From positions 1 through 63,014 of the forward strand of contig QCBW01000009.1 of NCBI GenBank assembly GCA_003281485.1: DNA of 63,014 nt, given 5' to 3'. The translations under genes were made by a program, and so were the position numbers. The DNA is from Prochlorococcus sp. AG-347-J20. Lineage in GTDB: Bacteria; Cyanobacteriota; Cyanobacteriia; PCC-6307; Cyanobiaceae. Below the pieces are notes generated by a model that was given only the letters and a program-made list of their open reading frames with translations, made no database searches and was not told the DNA's origin. Position 1 is the first letter of the stretch. Every line of letters starts with the position of its first letter. Shown one piece after another: positions 37,338 to 47,371 of this stretch.

Positions 37338-37433
37338 ATCTATAATCTACTAGGATTTATTAATTGAGTAAATAAGGATCTTATTATTTTCGATCCTTAA
37401 TGCTTTTTTGGAGCATAAAAATGAATTTATATT

Positions 37434-38657
37434 ATGAATAAGTTTCCAAGAAGTGCTTATGTGCACATCCCTTTTTGCCATAGAAGGTGCTTTTATTGTG
37501 ATTTTGCAGTTATTCCATTAGGAAATAATTTGGAAACTTTACAAGGTTATGGAAGTAAAACTGTTAAAGAATATTTGCGATACTTATACAAAGAAATATT
37601 GTCAATTAAGCATAAATCACCCCTGTCGACAATATATTTAGGTGGTGGTACGCCATCAATCTTACATCCCTTACAAATTAAAGAGTTAATTGATCTTTTT
37701 AAAGAAAATTATGGAGTTGACTATGGAGCTGAAATCACTATGGAGGTTGACCCAGCTAGTTTTAATGAAGACGATCTTTATGGATTTATAAATGCAGGGA
37801 TAAATAGATTTAGTCTCGGAGTGCAAAGTTTTAATGATAGGGTACTTCAAAATTCAGGTAGGAGACATTTGAGAGAGGATGTTGAAAAATCTTGTTCATG
37901 GTTAAAGAGAGTATTTGATAGTGGGTTAATAAACAGTTGGAGTTTAGATTTAATTCAAAACTTGCCACTTAGTGGATCTAAAGAATGGCAAGATGACCTA
38001 GATAAAGCAATAACTTTTATGCCACCCCATATTTCCATTTACGATTTAAATATTGAAAATGGAACTGTTTTTAAAAAATTAGATAATTTAGGAAAATTAG
38101 AAGTTCCAAGTGATGATGAGGCTTTCAAAAATAGTGAATTAACTAATGTAATTTTAAAAAACTCAGGTTACTCAAGATATGAAATCTCAAACTATTGTCT
38201 TCCTAGGCATCAATCCAGGCATAATAGAGTTTATTGGAGTGGTTTAGGCTGGTGGAGTTTTGGTCAAGGTTCTACTAGTTCACCTTGGGGAGAAAAGTTT
38301 ACTAGACCAAGAGTTAGTAAAGAATATAAAGAATGGGTAACTTGGCAAAACGAACATAATTTAGATTCTTCCCTTATTAATAATGAGTTTGTCTATAAAG
38401 AACTTGATGAGAAAATAATGTTGGGCTTGAGACTTAAAGAGGGTGTAGATATCTACAAAGTGTTGCAAGAACAAAACTGGGAAAACAAAAAATTTGAAAG
38501 TAACTTTATTAAATTGCTTAACGAATGGGAAAAATTTCTTGAAAGTGGACTATTAGTCAGGAATGGGAAAAGATTCTTTTTAAGTCAGCCAAAAGGCATG
38601 GAGCTAAGCAATCAAATTCTTATTTCAATGTTTAAGTGGTGGGAAGAGATTAATTAA
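37434..38657 (+). CDS. hemW: HemW-like radical SAM protein
   Basis: 407 residues related to oxygen-independent coproporphyrinogen oxidase. The radical SAM cysteines are Cys15, Cys19 and Cys22 in HIPFCHRRCFYCDF. The fourth Cys of genuine HemN (CXC end) is absent, which marks the HemW group of heme chaperones rather than the oxidase. Later blocks are TIYLGGGTPSIL, FSLGVQSFND and SYEISNY-like (SRYEISNYCLP). The earlier annotation name hemN is therefore doubtful. The stop interlocks with panB (TTAATTAA). Confidence 0.9.
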   Translation: MNKFPRSAYVHIPFCHRRCFYCDFAVIPLGNNLETLQGYGSKTVKEYLRYLYKEILSIKHKSPLSTIYLGGGTPSILHPLQIKELIDLFKENYGVDYGAEITMEVDPASFNEDDLYGFINAGINRFSLGVQSFNDRVLQNSGRRHLREDVEKSCSWLKRVFDSGLINSWSLDLIQNLPLSGSKEWQDDLDKAITFMPPHISIYDLNIENGTVFKKLDNLGKLEVPSDDEAFKNSELTNVILKNSGYSRYEISNYCLPRHQSRHNRVYWSGLGWWSFGQGSTSSPWGEKFTRPRVSKEYKEWVTWQNEHNLDSSLINNEFVYKELDEKIMLGLRLKEGVDIYKVLQEQNWENKKFESNFIKLLNEWEKFLESGLLVRNGKRFFLSQPKGMELSNQILISMFKWWEEIN

Positions 38658-39423
38658 GCCTTTCAGAGTTCACCCATTCTCTTAATTTGTCCTTAAATAA
38701 ATTTTTCCCTTTAATAATGGGTTGGCAAAATGGTGGTTGATCATCATTAAGGCCTAATAAATCTGCAGTAACTCTTACTTGCCCATCACAATAATTACCT
38801 GCCCCGATACCTATTGTGGGAATTGATAAGTTATTTTGTATTTCTTTCGCGAGCAACTCAGGAATATGTTCAAGAACAATTGAAAAACATCCTAATTTTT
38901 CAAGAATAGAAGCCTCTTCCTTAATTTTTGCTTGGCTTTCTAAGCTTTCTCCTTGTTTCTTTAACCCTAGATTTAAGTAGCTTTGTGGTGTAAGACCTAT
39001 ATGACCCATGACAGGGATACCCATTCTTATTAATCTAGATATAACTCTTTGTATTTCTGGCTCAGCCCCTTCTAGCTTTACAGCTTTTGCAAAAGTGTTT
39101 TGAATGATCTTCCCTGCGTACTCCACAGCTTTATTTTCCCCACATTGGTAAGTAAGAAAAGGCATGTCAGAAACGACCAAAGGTTGTTCTTCAATTTTCT
39201 TTTTAAACCCCCTTGTAACAGCATTAGTATGATAAATTATGTTTTCTAAAGTTAAAGGCAATGTGGATTTGTGTCCCAAACAAACCATTGCTAAGGAATC
39301 TCCCACCAAGACAATATCAACATTTGCTTCTTCTGCAATAGATCCTGATATAGAGTCCCAAGCTGTTAAAGCAATAATTTTTTGGGAATTTTTTTTATAT
39401 TTAATGAGTTCTGTAGGTAACAT
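38650..39423 (-). CDS. panB: 3-methyl-2-oxobutanoate hydroxymethyltransferase
   Basis: First dedicated step of pantothenate synthesis, using methylenetetrahydrofolate. It shows VDIVLVGDSLAMVCLGHKSTLP, PLVVSDMPFLTYQ, RMGIPVMGHIGLTPQS and IPTIGIGAGNYCDGQV, the standard PanB blocks with metal-binding Asp residues. The length of 257 residues is normal. It is convergent with hemW and transcribed away from the SRP RNA gene. Confidence 0.97.
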   Translation of the reverse strand: MLPTELIKYKKNSQKIIALTAWDSISGSIAEEANVDIVLVGDSLAMVCLGHKSTLPLTLENIIYHTNAVTRGFKKKIEEQPLVVSDMPFLTYQCGENKAVEYAGKIIQNTFAKAVKLEGAEPEIQRVISRLIRMGIPVMGHIGLTPQSYLNLGLKKQGESLESQAKIKEEASILEKLGCFSIVLEHIPELLAKEIQNNLSIPTIGIGAGNYCDGQVRVTADLLGLNDDQPPFCQPIIKGKNLFKDKLREWVNSERLN

Positions 39424-39469
39424 AAATATCTATGTATCTTTTTTAATCTAGAATTGCTAGTATGTTTTT

Positions 39470-39563
39470 GACTCGGCCTTTCGCGGTTTTAACGCCTAAA
39501 CCTGGTCAGGACCGGAAGGTAGCAGCCACAAGGGATGCTTGAGGCAGGCGAGATAACCGAGTC
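39470..39563 (+). ncRNA. ffs: Signal recognition particle RNA (4.5S type)
   Basis: The universal SRP RNA core is present: GGTCAGGACCGGAAGGTAGC followed by AGCC, with the GNRA-type GGAA tetraloop. The ends GACTCGG (39470-39476) and CCGAGTC (39557-39563) pair perfectly and close the molecule at about 94 nt. It pairs with Ffh for cotranslational membrane targeting. It is transcribed opposite to panB and ftsZ, which flank it. Confidence 0.96.
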
Positions 39564-39578
39564 ACCCTATTCTAACTA

Positions 39579-40694
39579 TTAATCTATATCTTTTTTATTC
39601 TGCCTTAATCTCAAAAACTCAGGGATACTTGCTCCAGAATCTTTTTTATCGGAAATATTGTAGAGTGGCTGATTTGATAACCTGTTTTTAATTCTCTGTT
39701 GCCTTAAAGGTTGATTTGTCTCAAATCCAGTAGCAATTACGGTAACTTGTATTTGACCTTCCATAGCTTCATCAACAACTGCACCAACTATAATGTTAGC
39801 CTCTTGATCTACAACATCATAGATAATTTCTGATGCCGAGGTCATGTCTTCTAAAGTCATGTCTTTGCCGCCAGTAATATTTATAACGCAACCTTTTGCC
39901 CCATCAATTCTAGCTGCTTCTAGTAAAGGGCTATTCATCGCTGCCTGTGCCGCCTCAAGTGCTCTTGATCTACCTGAACCGATACCTATTCCAAGAAGAG
40001 CCGTACCTGCTTCTGTCATAACCGATCTTACATCTGCGAAATCAACATTAACTAATCCTGGGCAAGTAATTATGTCACTGATACCTTTAACTCCCATTCT
40101 TAAAACATCATCAGCATTCCTAAATGCCTCTTGAAGCGGGGCTCCTGCAATAACGTCTTTTAATCTATCATTTGGAATCACAATAAGAGTATCAACATTT
40201 TCAGCAAGTCTTGAGATTCCTTCTTCTGCTTGACGCATTCTTCTTTTACCCTCAAAAGAAAATGGTTTAGTAACTATCCCTACTGTTAAAGCACCACTTT
40301 GCTTGGCTACTTCTGCAACTACCGGAGCTGCCCCTGTACCGGTTCCTCCGCCCATTCCAGCGGCTATAAAAACTAAATCAGATCCTTCTAAAGTTTGTTG
40401 AAGCTCATCTCTAGATTCTTCGGCAGCTTTTTGCCCAATACTTGGATTACCTCCCGCGCCTAGCCCTCTCGTAAGGTTTTGCCCTAGTTGCACTCTACGT
40501 TCAGCGGAGGACTGTAGTAGTGCTTGTGCATCAGTATTTAACACACGAAATGATACACCTTCTAAATCGCTATTTATCATTCTGTTTACTGCGTTACTTC
40601 CACCTCCGCCAACGCCTATAACTTCTATCTTGGCATTTTGGCTTGGAAGGATTTCTCTCGATTGATCAAAGTTTGGATTGTTACCGAAGCTCAT
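39579..40694 (-). CDS. ftsZ: Cell division tubulin homologue FtsZ
   Basis: GTPase that forms the division ring. The nucleotide-binding signature GGGTGTG lies at residues 115-121, the early loop [13 protein letters not shown] at about 27-39, and the T7 loop contains [11 protein letters not shown]. The C-terminal tail retains an [13 protein letters not shown] peptide for partner binding. The length of 371 residues matches. A 178-nt intergenic stretch upstream separates it from ftsQ in the same direction and probably contains its promoters. Confidence 0.98.
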   Translation of the reverse strand: MSFGNNPNFDQSREILPSQNAKIEVIGVGGGGSNAVNRMINSDLEGVSFRVLNTDAQALLQSSAERRVQLGQNLTRGLGAGGNPSIGQKAAEESRDELQQTLEGSDLVFIAAGMGGGTGTGAAPVVAEVAKQSGALTVGIVTKPFSFEGKRRMRQAEEGISRLAENVDTLIVIPNDRLKDVIAGAPLQEAFRNADDVLRMGVKGISDIITCPGLVNVDFADVRSVMTEAGTALLGIGIGSGRSRALEAAQAAMNSPLLEAARIDGAKGCVINITGGKDMTLEDMTSASEIIYDVVDQEANIIVGAVVDEAMEGQIQVTVIATGFETNQPLRQQRIKNRLSNQPLYNISDKKDSGASIPEFLRLRQNKKDID

Positions 40695-40872
40695 CTCTAA
40701 ATAGGGATCTATTATTAGTATTGGGTGTATTATGAACTCACTAAGCTCATATGTTGTATTTTGTTGAGGAAAATCCTTAAAATATTTATTTAAAAATATT
40801 TTGTTTTTATCTCTAAACCTTGTCTAAGACTACAATAATTAGAAAAAATTTTTAAAACTATATTCCCAAATA

Positions 40873-41598
40873 TTAGGGTTTGAACACTTTTATTTTTGGT
40901 TCATTTGGATCAGTAAGATCTATATTATCTATTTTTTCAGGGATTGTATTTTTTTTAAATTCATTTTTTAACTCACTTATTATTTGTAATTGATGGTTGA
41001 TAATATTTGAATTAAATCCAAGAAATATTGTCTTTAAATCCTTTTCAACAATAGTTAAGAAACCATTAGGTGAAAATGTTATTTTAACTATCTCAAATTC
41101 ATAATTTTCTATGGCAATAAAGATTTCTGATAAAACTTTTTGAAATTTTTCTTTCCATCCGAAAACTTTTATGGTTAGTTGCACTAGATTTTTTTCATCT
41201 GTATTTTGTTTACTAATGAAAATTCCATCTTTATCAATAAAGCCTAATATTTTTTTATCATTTATCAATTTCTCACCATAAGCTATTGGAGTTCTTGTAT
41301 CTAGATGAACTTTTAAACCAAAAGGGAATATTTGTCTTTTTACTGCAACATTTTTGAGTGATAAATTTTTTTTTAACTCTTTTTCTAAGAGCTTAGTCTT
41401 AATAAAAATTAAACGATTTGGAAATCTCAAAGATGAATTATTTAAAACATCTTTGGGCGAGAATAATTCACTACCTGAGATTTTTAAATCACCAATATTG
41501 ACCTTTTTGAATGTTTGAAGGGTTACTAAGCTTGTTGATAATAAAGATAGAATTAGAAATAAAAAGCTTTTATTGTAAATATTTTTCTGGTTTTTCAC
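40873..41598 (-). CDS. ftsQ: FtsQ-type division protein with POTRA domain
   Basis: Bitopic protein of 241 residues. A single membrane helix lies near residues 10-27 (SFLFLILSLLSTSLVTLQTF), followed by a POTRA-like segment KKVNIGDLKISGSELFSPKDVL and an FtsQ-type body. Its place between ddl and ftsZ supports the divisome role. The start overlaps the end of the 136-aa gene by 4 nt. Sequence similarity to textbook FtsQ is weak, as is usual in cyanobacteria. Confidence 0.85.
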   Translation of the reverse strand: MKNQKNIYNKSFLFLILSLLSTSLVTLQTFKKVNIGDLKISGSELFSPKDVLNNSSLRFPNRLIFIKTKLLEKELKKNLSLKNVAVKRQIFPFGLKVHLDTRTPIAYGEKLINDKKILGFIDKDGIFISKQNTDEKNLVQLTIKVFGWKEKFQKVLSEIFIAIENYEFEIVKITFSPNGFLTIVEKDLKTIFLGFNSNIINHQLQIISELKNEFKKNTIPEKIDNIDLTDPNEPKIKVFKP

Positions 41599-42005
41599 AA
41601 ATCACATCGAGCCTTTTCCATCAATTGTTCCATCCATTCTCTCGCCTGTTCTGCATCTGAAAATGGTACATCCATTTCTTTTCCATCTCCTACAAGTCTT
41701 AACCTACATTTCCCTTGAGATTCATTTGTAAGTGGAGCTTCGCCTGAAGTAAGTGCCATTAATTCAACTAACTCTAGTTTCTTAATTGTAAAACTATCTT
41801 TTTCTTCAAATTTACCAGCTTCAAATGCACTCCATTTTAGTTCCCCATCTTTTAAATATGCCGCACTTGAGCTGTCTAATTTACAAAGTTCTGAACCATT
41901 TGCCCAACTCCTAAAGAGATTTTGCCTTCTTCTCTCTAACCATCCTAGAGCAGTTAATAATATGAAGATTAAAAGTAATGGTAACCAAAGAAGTCCATGC
42001 AACAT
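41595..42005 (-). CDS. Membrane-anchored hypothetical protein, 136 aa
   Basis: One N-terminal membrane helix (residues about 3-20, HGLLWLPLLLIFILLTALGW) followed by an Arg-rich stop (LERRRQN) and a soluble domain of about 105 residues, perhaps PH-like (KLRLVGDGKEMDVPFSDAEQAREWMEQLM region). It is located between ddl and ftsQ with a 4-nt overlap to ftsQ, so a cell-wall or division link is plausible but unproven. No family name is recognised. Confidence 0.72.
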   Translation of the reverse strand: MLHGLLWLPLLLIFILLTALGWLERRRQNLFRSWANGSELCKLDSSSAAYLKDGELKWSAFEAGKFEEKDSFTIKKLELVELMALTSGEAPLTNESQGKCRLRLVGDGKEMDVPFSDAEQAREWMEQLMEKARCDL

Positions 42006-42015
42006 TTGATTTGAA

Positions 42016-43068
42016 TTAAAGATCTAAAGATATTTCTACTAGTTTAGCCACAAGTTGTTCAATATTTAAATCTGAAGCTTTCCAGAGCATTGGAAACATA
42101 CTTTTTTTCGTAAAACCAGGAATTGTATTTATTTCATTTATAAAAATTTTATTTGAGAATTGCTCTAAAAAGAAATCTACCCTTGCATAACCAAAGATAT
42201 TTAAAGCTCTACAACTTTTAATAGCAATTTCCTTAATTTGTTTGGCAATTTTAGGATCTATTTCGGCTGGGATGGTTATTTTACTATCCAGGTTATATTT
42301 TGAATCGTAATCGTACCATTCAGCACTGTAATTTACCTCGCCAATCTCAGAGGTTAAGAGTTTTGAATTTCCAATTATTCCACATTCAATCTCTCTAACC
42401 TCAAGACCTTCCTCTATTAAAATTCTTGGATCTATCTCCATTGCCTTATTTAACGCTAATAATATTTCTGATTCATTTGTAACTTTAGAGATTCCAAGAG
42501 ATGATCCAGAGTTAGATGGTTTAACAAAAATAGGAAAATTTAATTTTTTTAGAATATCATCAAATAATTTATTTTTTACTTCTTTATCATTGATATCTTC
42601 ATTTTCAAAAACAAGATATTTAACTTGTGGAAGTTTAAGATTTGAAAAAATTGTTTTCATCATTATTTTATCCATTCCCAGTGCAGAGCCTATAATTCCA
42701 CATCCTACTAAAGGTTTTTTAGTGAATTTCAACAAGCCATGAATCGATCCGTCTTCACCTCCATATCCATGTAAAAGAGGAAACCAAACATCAACATTTT
42801 TAAATTCAATTCCTTCTAAGAAGTTAATTTTTTCTTGATTATTTCTAATATTGCTTTCAATTTCCCCAATAAGGATCTTTTCTGATAAATCACTATTCAG
42901 CCAATCTCCATATTTGTTTATGAAAAAGGCTTTAACAGTGAAGCGCTCTTTGTTCGTTTTTGAATGTAAAGCTTCAAAAACTGTTTTTGCGGAGGATATC
43001 GATACTTCATGTTCATTAGAATAACCACCAAATATTAATCCAATACATTTTTTCTTTTCCCAAATCAT
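42016..43068 (-). CDS. ddl: D-alanine-D-alanine ligase
   Basis: ATP-grasp enzyme making the D-Ala-D-Ala end of peptidoglycan precursors. It has LIFGGYSNEHEVSISSA, LLHGYGGEDGSIHGLL, IFVKPSNSGSSLGISKV and the C-terminal INEINTIPGFTKKSMFP metal/ATP site. The length of 350 residues is normal. It is in the same direction as ftsQ and ftsZ, forming a small cell wall and division cluster with miaB just upstream. Confidence 0.96.
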   Translation of the reverse strand: MIWEKKKCIGLIFGGYSNEHEVSISSAKTVFEALHSKTNKERFTVKAFFINKYGDWLNSDLSEKILIGEIESNIRNNQEKINFLEGIEFKNVDVWFPLLHGYGGEDGSIHGLLKFTKKPLVGCGIIGSALGMDKIMMKTIFSNLKLPQVKYLVFENEDINDKEVKNKLFDDILKKLNFPIFVKPSNSGSSLGISKVTNESEILLALNKAMEIDPRILIEEGLEVREIECGIIGNSKLLTSEIGEVNYSAEWYDYDSKYNLDSKITIPAEIDPKIAKQIKEIAIKSCRALNIFGYARVDFFLEQFSNKIFINEINTIPGFTKKSMFPMLWKASDLNIEQLVAKLVEISLDL

Positions 43069-43078
43069 TTAATAAAAA

Positions 43079-44473
43079 TTAAAAGCAAAGTTCGCCCGTC
43101 AAAGAAAATGGTCTGGCTTCATTTATTTTGACATCTATCTCATCTCCAAATGAATAGTTAAATTGCATGTTTTTGGGAATTTCTACGAAAGTCAATCTAT
43201 TAGTCCTAGTTCTACCCATCATTTGTGAGGAATTTTTTGGATTCAAACCCTCAATTAAAACACTTTCAATATTGTTTAAGTATCTTTGGTTTCTACTCCT
43301 AGCAGTTTTCTCGACCAAAGTATTAATTTCGTTTAATCTAACTTTTTTATCTTCTTCAGGAATTTGGTTAGTCCAACCTGCAGCAGGCGTATTTGGTCTT
43401 GGTGAATATGCCGCTGTGTTTACTTGATCAAAACCAATATCTGATATTAGATTCAATGTATCTTGATATTGTTGTTCTGTTTCGCCTGGGAAAGCAACTA
43501 TGGCGTCAGCTGTTATTGATGCATCTGGCATTAATGATCTTATATTCTCAATAATATTTTTATACTTTTTGATAGTGTATCCCCTTGACATTCGCTTTAA
43601 GATTTCATCATTTCCGCTTTGGAAAGGAATATGAAAATGTTCACAGACTTTATCTAGTTCATAACAAGCTTGAATTAATCTTTTTGAAAAATATCTTGGA
43701 TGACTGGTAGCAAATCTTATCCTCCGGATCCCTTTAACATCATGAATGTAATGTAAAAGATCTGTTAGTGTATTTTCTTTCCTTCCCTCTTTTGTAGTCC
43801 CTGGAAGATCTCTACCATAGGCATCTATATTCTGTCCCAAAAGAGTAATTTCTTTAAAATTATCGTCAGCTAATTTTTGTATCTCACTTTTTATAGCATT
43901 TGGATATCTTGATTGCTCTTTTCCTCTTACAGAGGGGACTACACAATATGAACATCTTTCATTACACCCATATATGATGTTAACCCAACCGCAGATAGAG
44001 CTTTCTCTTCTAGCGCTTGTTATGTCTTCAGAAATGAAGGTTTCTTCCGTTGCAGCAACTTGATTCCCCAAATCCACTTTCCCAAGAAGGTTCTCAAGGT
44101 TATTGACGTGTTGGGGGCCCATTACTAGATCAAGTTCTGGGACTCTTCTTAGTAAGGACTCCCCTTCTTGCTGAGCCAGGCAACCAGCGACAACAAGTTT
44201 CAAGGTAGGTTTTTTGTGCTTTCTTTTTGCTTGTCTACCTAGAAAGCTATATACTTTTTGTTCTGCATTATCTCTAATCGTGCAAGTATTATATAAGACC
44301 AAATCAGCATTTAATTCATCATCTGCTCTGATATATCCCATTTTTTCTAAAGTACCAGCCATTCTCTCAGAATCAGCTTTGTTCATTTGGCATCCAAATG
44401 TTGTTATCCAATAACTACCGGGGGTTATATTATTTCGAAATTTTTTTTCTTCTTGTTTTGTTTTTGTAAGCAC
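43079..44473 (-). CDS. miaB: tRNA-2-methylthio-N6-dimethylallyladenosine synthase
   Basis: Radical SAM methylthiotransferase acting on A37 of tRNAs that read U-starting codons. The UPF0004 domain holds Cys28 in [13 protein letters not shown], and the radical SAM triad is in [19 protein letters not shown]-terminal TRAM domain follows. The length of 464 residues is normal. It is 10 nt upstream of ddl in the same direction. tRNA-Leu(CAA) in this window is not necessarily a substrate. Confidence 0.96.
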   Translation of the reverse strand: MLTKTKQEEKKFRNNITPGSYWITTFGCQMNKADSERMAGTLEKMGYIRADDELNADLVLYNTCTIRDNAEQKVYSFLGRQAKRKHKKPTLKLVVAGCLAQQEGESLLRRVPELDLVMGPQHVNNLENLLGKVDLGNQVAATEETFISEDITSARRESSICGWVNIIYGCNERCSYCVVPSVRGKEQSRYPNAIKSEIQKLADDNFKEITLLGQNIDAYGRDLPGTTKEGRKENTLTDLLHYIHDVKGIRRIRFATSHPRYFSKRLIQACYELDKVCEHFHIPFQSGNDEILKRMSRGYTIKKYKNIIENIRSLMPDASITADAIVAFPGETEQQYQDTLNLISDIGFDQVNTAAYSPRPNTPAAGWTNQIPEEDKKVRLNEINTLVEKTARSRNQRYLNNIESVLIEGLNPKNSSQMMGRTRTNRLTFVEIPKNMQFNYSFGDEIDVKINEARPFSLTGELCF

Positions 44474-44543
44474 TTTGCTAGAAATTTTTTATGATTCATA
44501 AATACAAAATTACACGATAATAATTTTGCTGCAATTTTATAAG

Positions 44544-44617
44544 GGCGAGCGAGGGGATTCGAACCCCCGAATAGCGGCGCCACAAGCCGCTGCCTTAACC
44601 ACTTGGCGACGCCCGCC
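44544..44617 (-). tRNA. tRNA-His (anticodon GTG)
   Basis: Read on the minus strand, the acceptor GCGGGCG pairs with CGCTCGC, and the extra G at position -1 (44617) faces C73 (44544), the tRNA-His identity pair. The anticodon stem GCGGC/GCCGC encloses TTGTGGC, giving GTG (44581-44583). The T-arm GGGGG-TTCGAAT-CCCCT is regular. Confidence 0.96.
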
Positions 44618-44744
44618 TCACATTTATAAATTTAACAACTCAAGGGTAATTTTTCATAGTTATTTTATCTTTTAGCGAAATTTGAATTATTTTCATATGC
44701 AGTGAATTTTTCTTATGATTTAAAATAAAAGAAAATTTAAAAAT

Positions 44745-45980
44745 TTGAGTAATTCCGGCAAAGCTGAGGTTCTCATTCCTAGAAGCCTTTGTTTAATTGA
44801 AGATATTGATAACCTCATTATTGATGTAGAGGATTTATGTTCAGTTTCCATTAGTTGGGAGGATGGATTTGTCTCTGAGTTAGAGCCTTTAAAAAATAAA
44901 GTTACAAAACCAAAAAATATTTTATTCCCAAGATTTGTTGAAACACATTCGCATTTTGATAAATCTTTTACATGGGCGGATTTTCCTAACCTGGAATCAA
45001 ACTATGGAGGAGCATTATCAATAAATCTTGAGGAACATAAAACTAGAAATACAGATAAGGTTCTAGAGAGAGTTGAGAAATCATTAAAACTTGCCATACA
45101 AAATGGATACCGAGCTATTAGGAGTCATATTGATACATACAAAAGTCAATCAATTGATATTTGGATTGAACTTTTCAAATTACAAAAAAAATTTTCATCT
45201 GAGTTAACTCTTCAATTCGTTGCTCTAGCCCCATTGGAATTTTGGGATACTTCTTATGGAGAAGAGTTGGCAAAAATATTTTCCTCTTGTGGAGGCATTT
45301 TAGGAGGTGTTATTGTTCCCCCTTTCAATAAAAAAGATACAAGTAAATTTCTCGCAAAGATGCTTCTTCTAGCTAGTAAATATAAATTAGAAATTGATTT
45401 GCATATAGATGAATCAAACATTGAGCCTGGAGCAGGGATAAAAGTTTTATTGGAGACAATCGAAAATTTAAAGATTAATAGTATTCCAATTACTTGTAGT
45501 CATTTGAGTAGTCTTATTTCTTTAAGTCATAGAGAGATTTTAAATTTAGGAGAAAAAATGGCTGAGAAAAATATTAAAGTTATTGCTTTACCTCTAACAA
45601 ATTTTTGGCTGCTCAATCGAAGTAACAAAACTACCTCATTAAAAAGACCAGTTGCGCCAATAAAACAATTACAAAAATCACATGTGGATGTATCTCTAGG
45701 AAGTGATAACGTTCAAGATCCCTGGTACCCATTTGGTAATTTTGATCCTTTTTATATGTTGTCTTGCTCGATACCTATGCTTCAACTAAATCCTTGGGAG
45801 AGAATGACTCTATCTTCAATTTTTTTAGCTCCAAGCAGATTATTAAACTTAAAATGGGATGGTTTAATTAAAAAGGGTTGCCCTGCTGACTTTGTAATTT
45901 TAGATGCACAAAGATGGGCAGATGTTTTTTCAAGTACCTTAAAGAGAAAAGTGTTTATAAAAGGCAAATTACATCCCTAA
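44745..45980 (+). CDS. CodA-like amidohydrolase (cytosine deaminase family)
   Basis: 411 residues of the metal-dependent amidohydrolase superfamily. Metal-site blocks are ETHSHFDKSFT (His68, His70), DLHIDESNIEPG, ITCSHLSSL and SLGSDNVQDPWYPFG; the last and the HFDKS variant point to the cytosine deaminase branch. The start is TTG at 44745. The substrate is uncertain: family members hydrolyse cytosine, creatinine-like, triazine or other ring amines. It is 35 nt upstream of an FAD-binding oxidoreductase in the same direction, which suggests a two-gene unit. Confidence 0.85.
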   Translation: MSNSGKAEVLIPRSLCLIEDIDNLIIDVEDLCSVSISWEDGFVSELEPLKNKVTKPKNILFPRFVETHSHFDKSFTWADFPNLESNYGGALSINLEEHKTRNTDKVLERVEKSLKLAIQNGYRAIRSHIDTYKSQSIDIWIELFKLQKKFSSELTLQFVALAPLEFWDTSYGEELAKIFSSCGGILGGVIVPPFNKKDTSKFLAKMLLLASKYKLEIDLHIDESNIEPGAGIKVLLETIENLKINSIPITCSHLSSLISLSHREILNLGEKMAEKNIKVIALPLTNFWLLNRSNKTTSLKRPVAPIKQLQKSHVDVSLGSDNVQDPWYPFGNFDPFYMLSCSIPMLQLNPWERMTLSSIFLAPSRLLNLKWDGLIKKGCPADFVILDAQRWADVFSSTLKRKVFIKGKLHP

Positions 45981-46015
45981 TCGATTACCTTATAAATAAG
46001 GTAGAAAATTGATTG

Positions 46016-47371
46016 ATGTCATCAAGTAATCAAAAATTTATAGACAAACTTAGGGATGTAAACAACCTAGAGATTATTGAAAGCAATTCCGAAGTAAAAA
46101 GACTTTCAAAAGATTTTTATAACTACTCTCCAATCCTTACTGAAAAATTAGACGAATGTATCGCTGATTTGGTGGTAAGACCTATTGATCACAGAGCGGT
46201 AAAGGAAGTAGCAGAAATTTGTTGGGAATTTTCTACCCCACTTACTTTAAGGGGTTCAGGTACAGGTAATTATGGACAAGCTGTCCCATTGTTTAAAGGG
46301 GTTGTAATGCAGATGAGTCACTTTAATAAGTTAGAAGAATTTGATCCAGATACAGGTTTTGTAAAAGTACAGTCTGGTTGCGTTATGGGAGATTTAAATA
46401 AACAATTAGAGAAATATGGGAGGGAATTAAGATTACTTCCTAGTACTTGGAAAACTGCAACAATTGGAGGTTTTATTGCAGGTGGATCAGGAGGTATTGG
46501 GTCTATTAGGTGGGGATTTTTAAGAGATCCAGGAAATCTTATTGGTTTAGAGGCAGTGACAATGAATCAAAAACCTGCATTATTAAAATTTGATGCTGAA
46601 GAATCCGAACCTCTAAATCATGCTTATGGGACTAATGGCATAATTACTTCTTTATTACTTGCTACTGATATCAAACGTAAGTGGTATTCAATAGTTATCG
46701 ACTGTATTGAATTTGAAAAAACAATAGAAATACTAAAAACTCTTACGAGTGCAGCAATTGATCTGAAACTGGGGGCAATTCTTGAAGAAGAAATTGTAGA
46801 TCAAATGCCAAAATGGTTTAAAAATAATTCTAGAAGTCACAAGATATTAATTCAATCTACTCTTGGAGGAACAAAAACTATAGAGCTGATTTGTAAAAAA
46901 TTCAAAGTTGAATCTACCCTACTTGGGGAAGAAGAAAATCTCGTCAATGGAATTTCAGAAGTCGTATGGAATCATACAACTCTTCATATGAGGTCTAGGG
47001 ATAAAAATTGGACGTATTTACAGATGCTTTTGCCACTAAACAATGAACTAGAGTTGATTATTTTTTTGAAAAAAAAATGGGGTAGAAAAGTTCTTTGGCA
47101 TTTAGAGGCAGTTTCTCAAGAAGGAACACCGCGATTAGCGGCTTTGCCTGTATTAAAGTGGAATGGGAAAGATGAATTAAATGAAATAATGGAAGATTGT
47201 AAGAGACTTGGTGCGTTTATTTTTAATCCCCATGTTTTAACTGTCGAAGGCGGAGGGCTAGGAGTGGTTGACGCAGATCAAGTAAAAGCGAAATTAAAAT
47301 TTGATCCTAAAGGACTTTTAAATCCAGGAAAATTGGAAGGTTGGGAAGTAAAGGACCAATTTAATATTTAA
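46016..47371 (+). CDS. FAD-binding oxidoreductase, GlcD-like
   Basis: 451 residues from ATG 46016 (an in-frame TTG at 46013 adds one residue). The FAD-binding type 4 domain is visible in VVRPIDHRAVKEVAEICWEF, LTLRGSGTGNYGQAVP and TATIGGFIAGGSGGIGSIRWG. The C-terminal half ends GLLNPGKLEGW, typical of GlcD/vanillyl-alcohol oxidase-type enzymes. It may oxidise a 2-hydroxy acid; the true substrate is unknown. Its stop shares TTAA with folC on the other strand. Confidence 0.86.
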   Translation: MSSSNQKFIDKLRDVNNLEIIESNSEVKRLSKDFYNYSPILTEKLDECIADLVVRPIDHRAVKEVAEICWEFSTPLTLRGSGTGNYGQAVPLFKGVVMQMSHFNKLEEFDPDTGFVKVQSGCVMGDLNKQLEKYGRELRLLPSTWKTATIGGFIAGGSGGIGSIRWGFLRDPGNLIGLEAVTMNQKPALLKFDAEESEPLNHAYGTNGIITSLLLATDIKRKWYSIVIDCIEFEKTIEILKTLTSAAIDLKLGAILEEEIVDQMPKWFKNNSRSHKILIQSTLGGTKTIELICKKFKVESTLLGEEENLVNGISEVVWNHTTLHMRSRDKNWTYLQMLLPLNNELELIIFLKKKWGRKVLWHLEAVSQEGTPRLAALPVLKWNGKDELNEIMEDCKRLGAFIFNPHVLTVEGGGLGVVDADQVKAKLKFDPKGLLNPGKLEGWEVKDQFNI

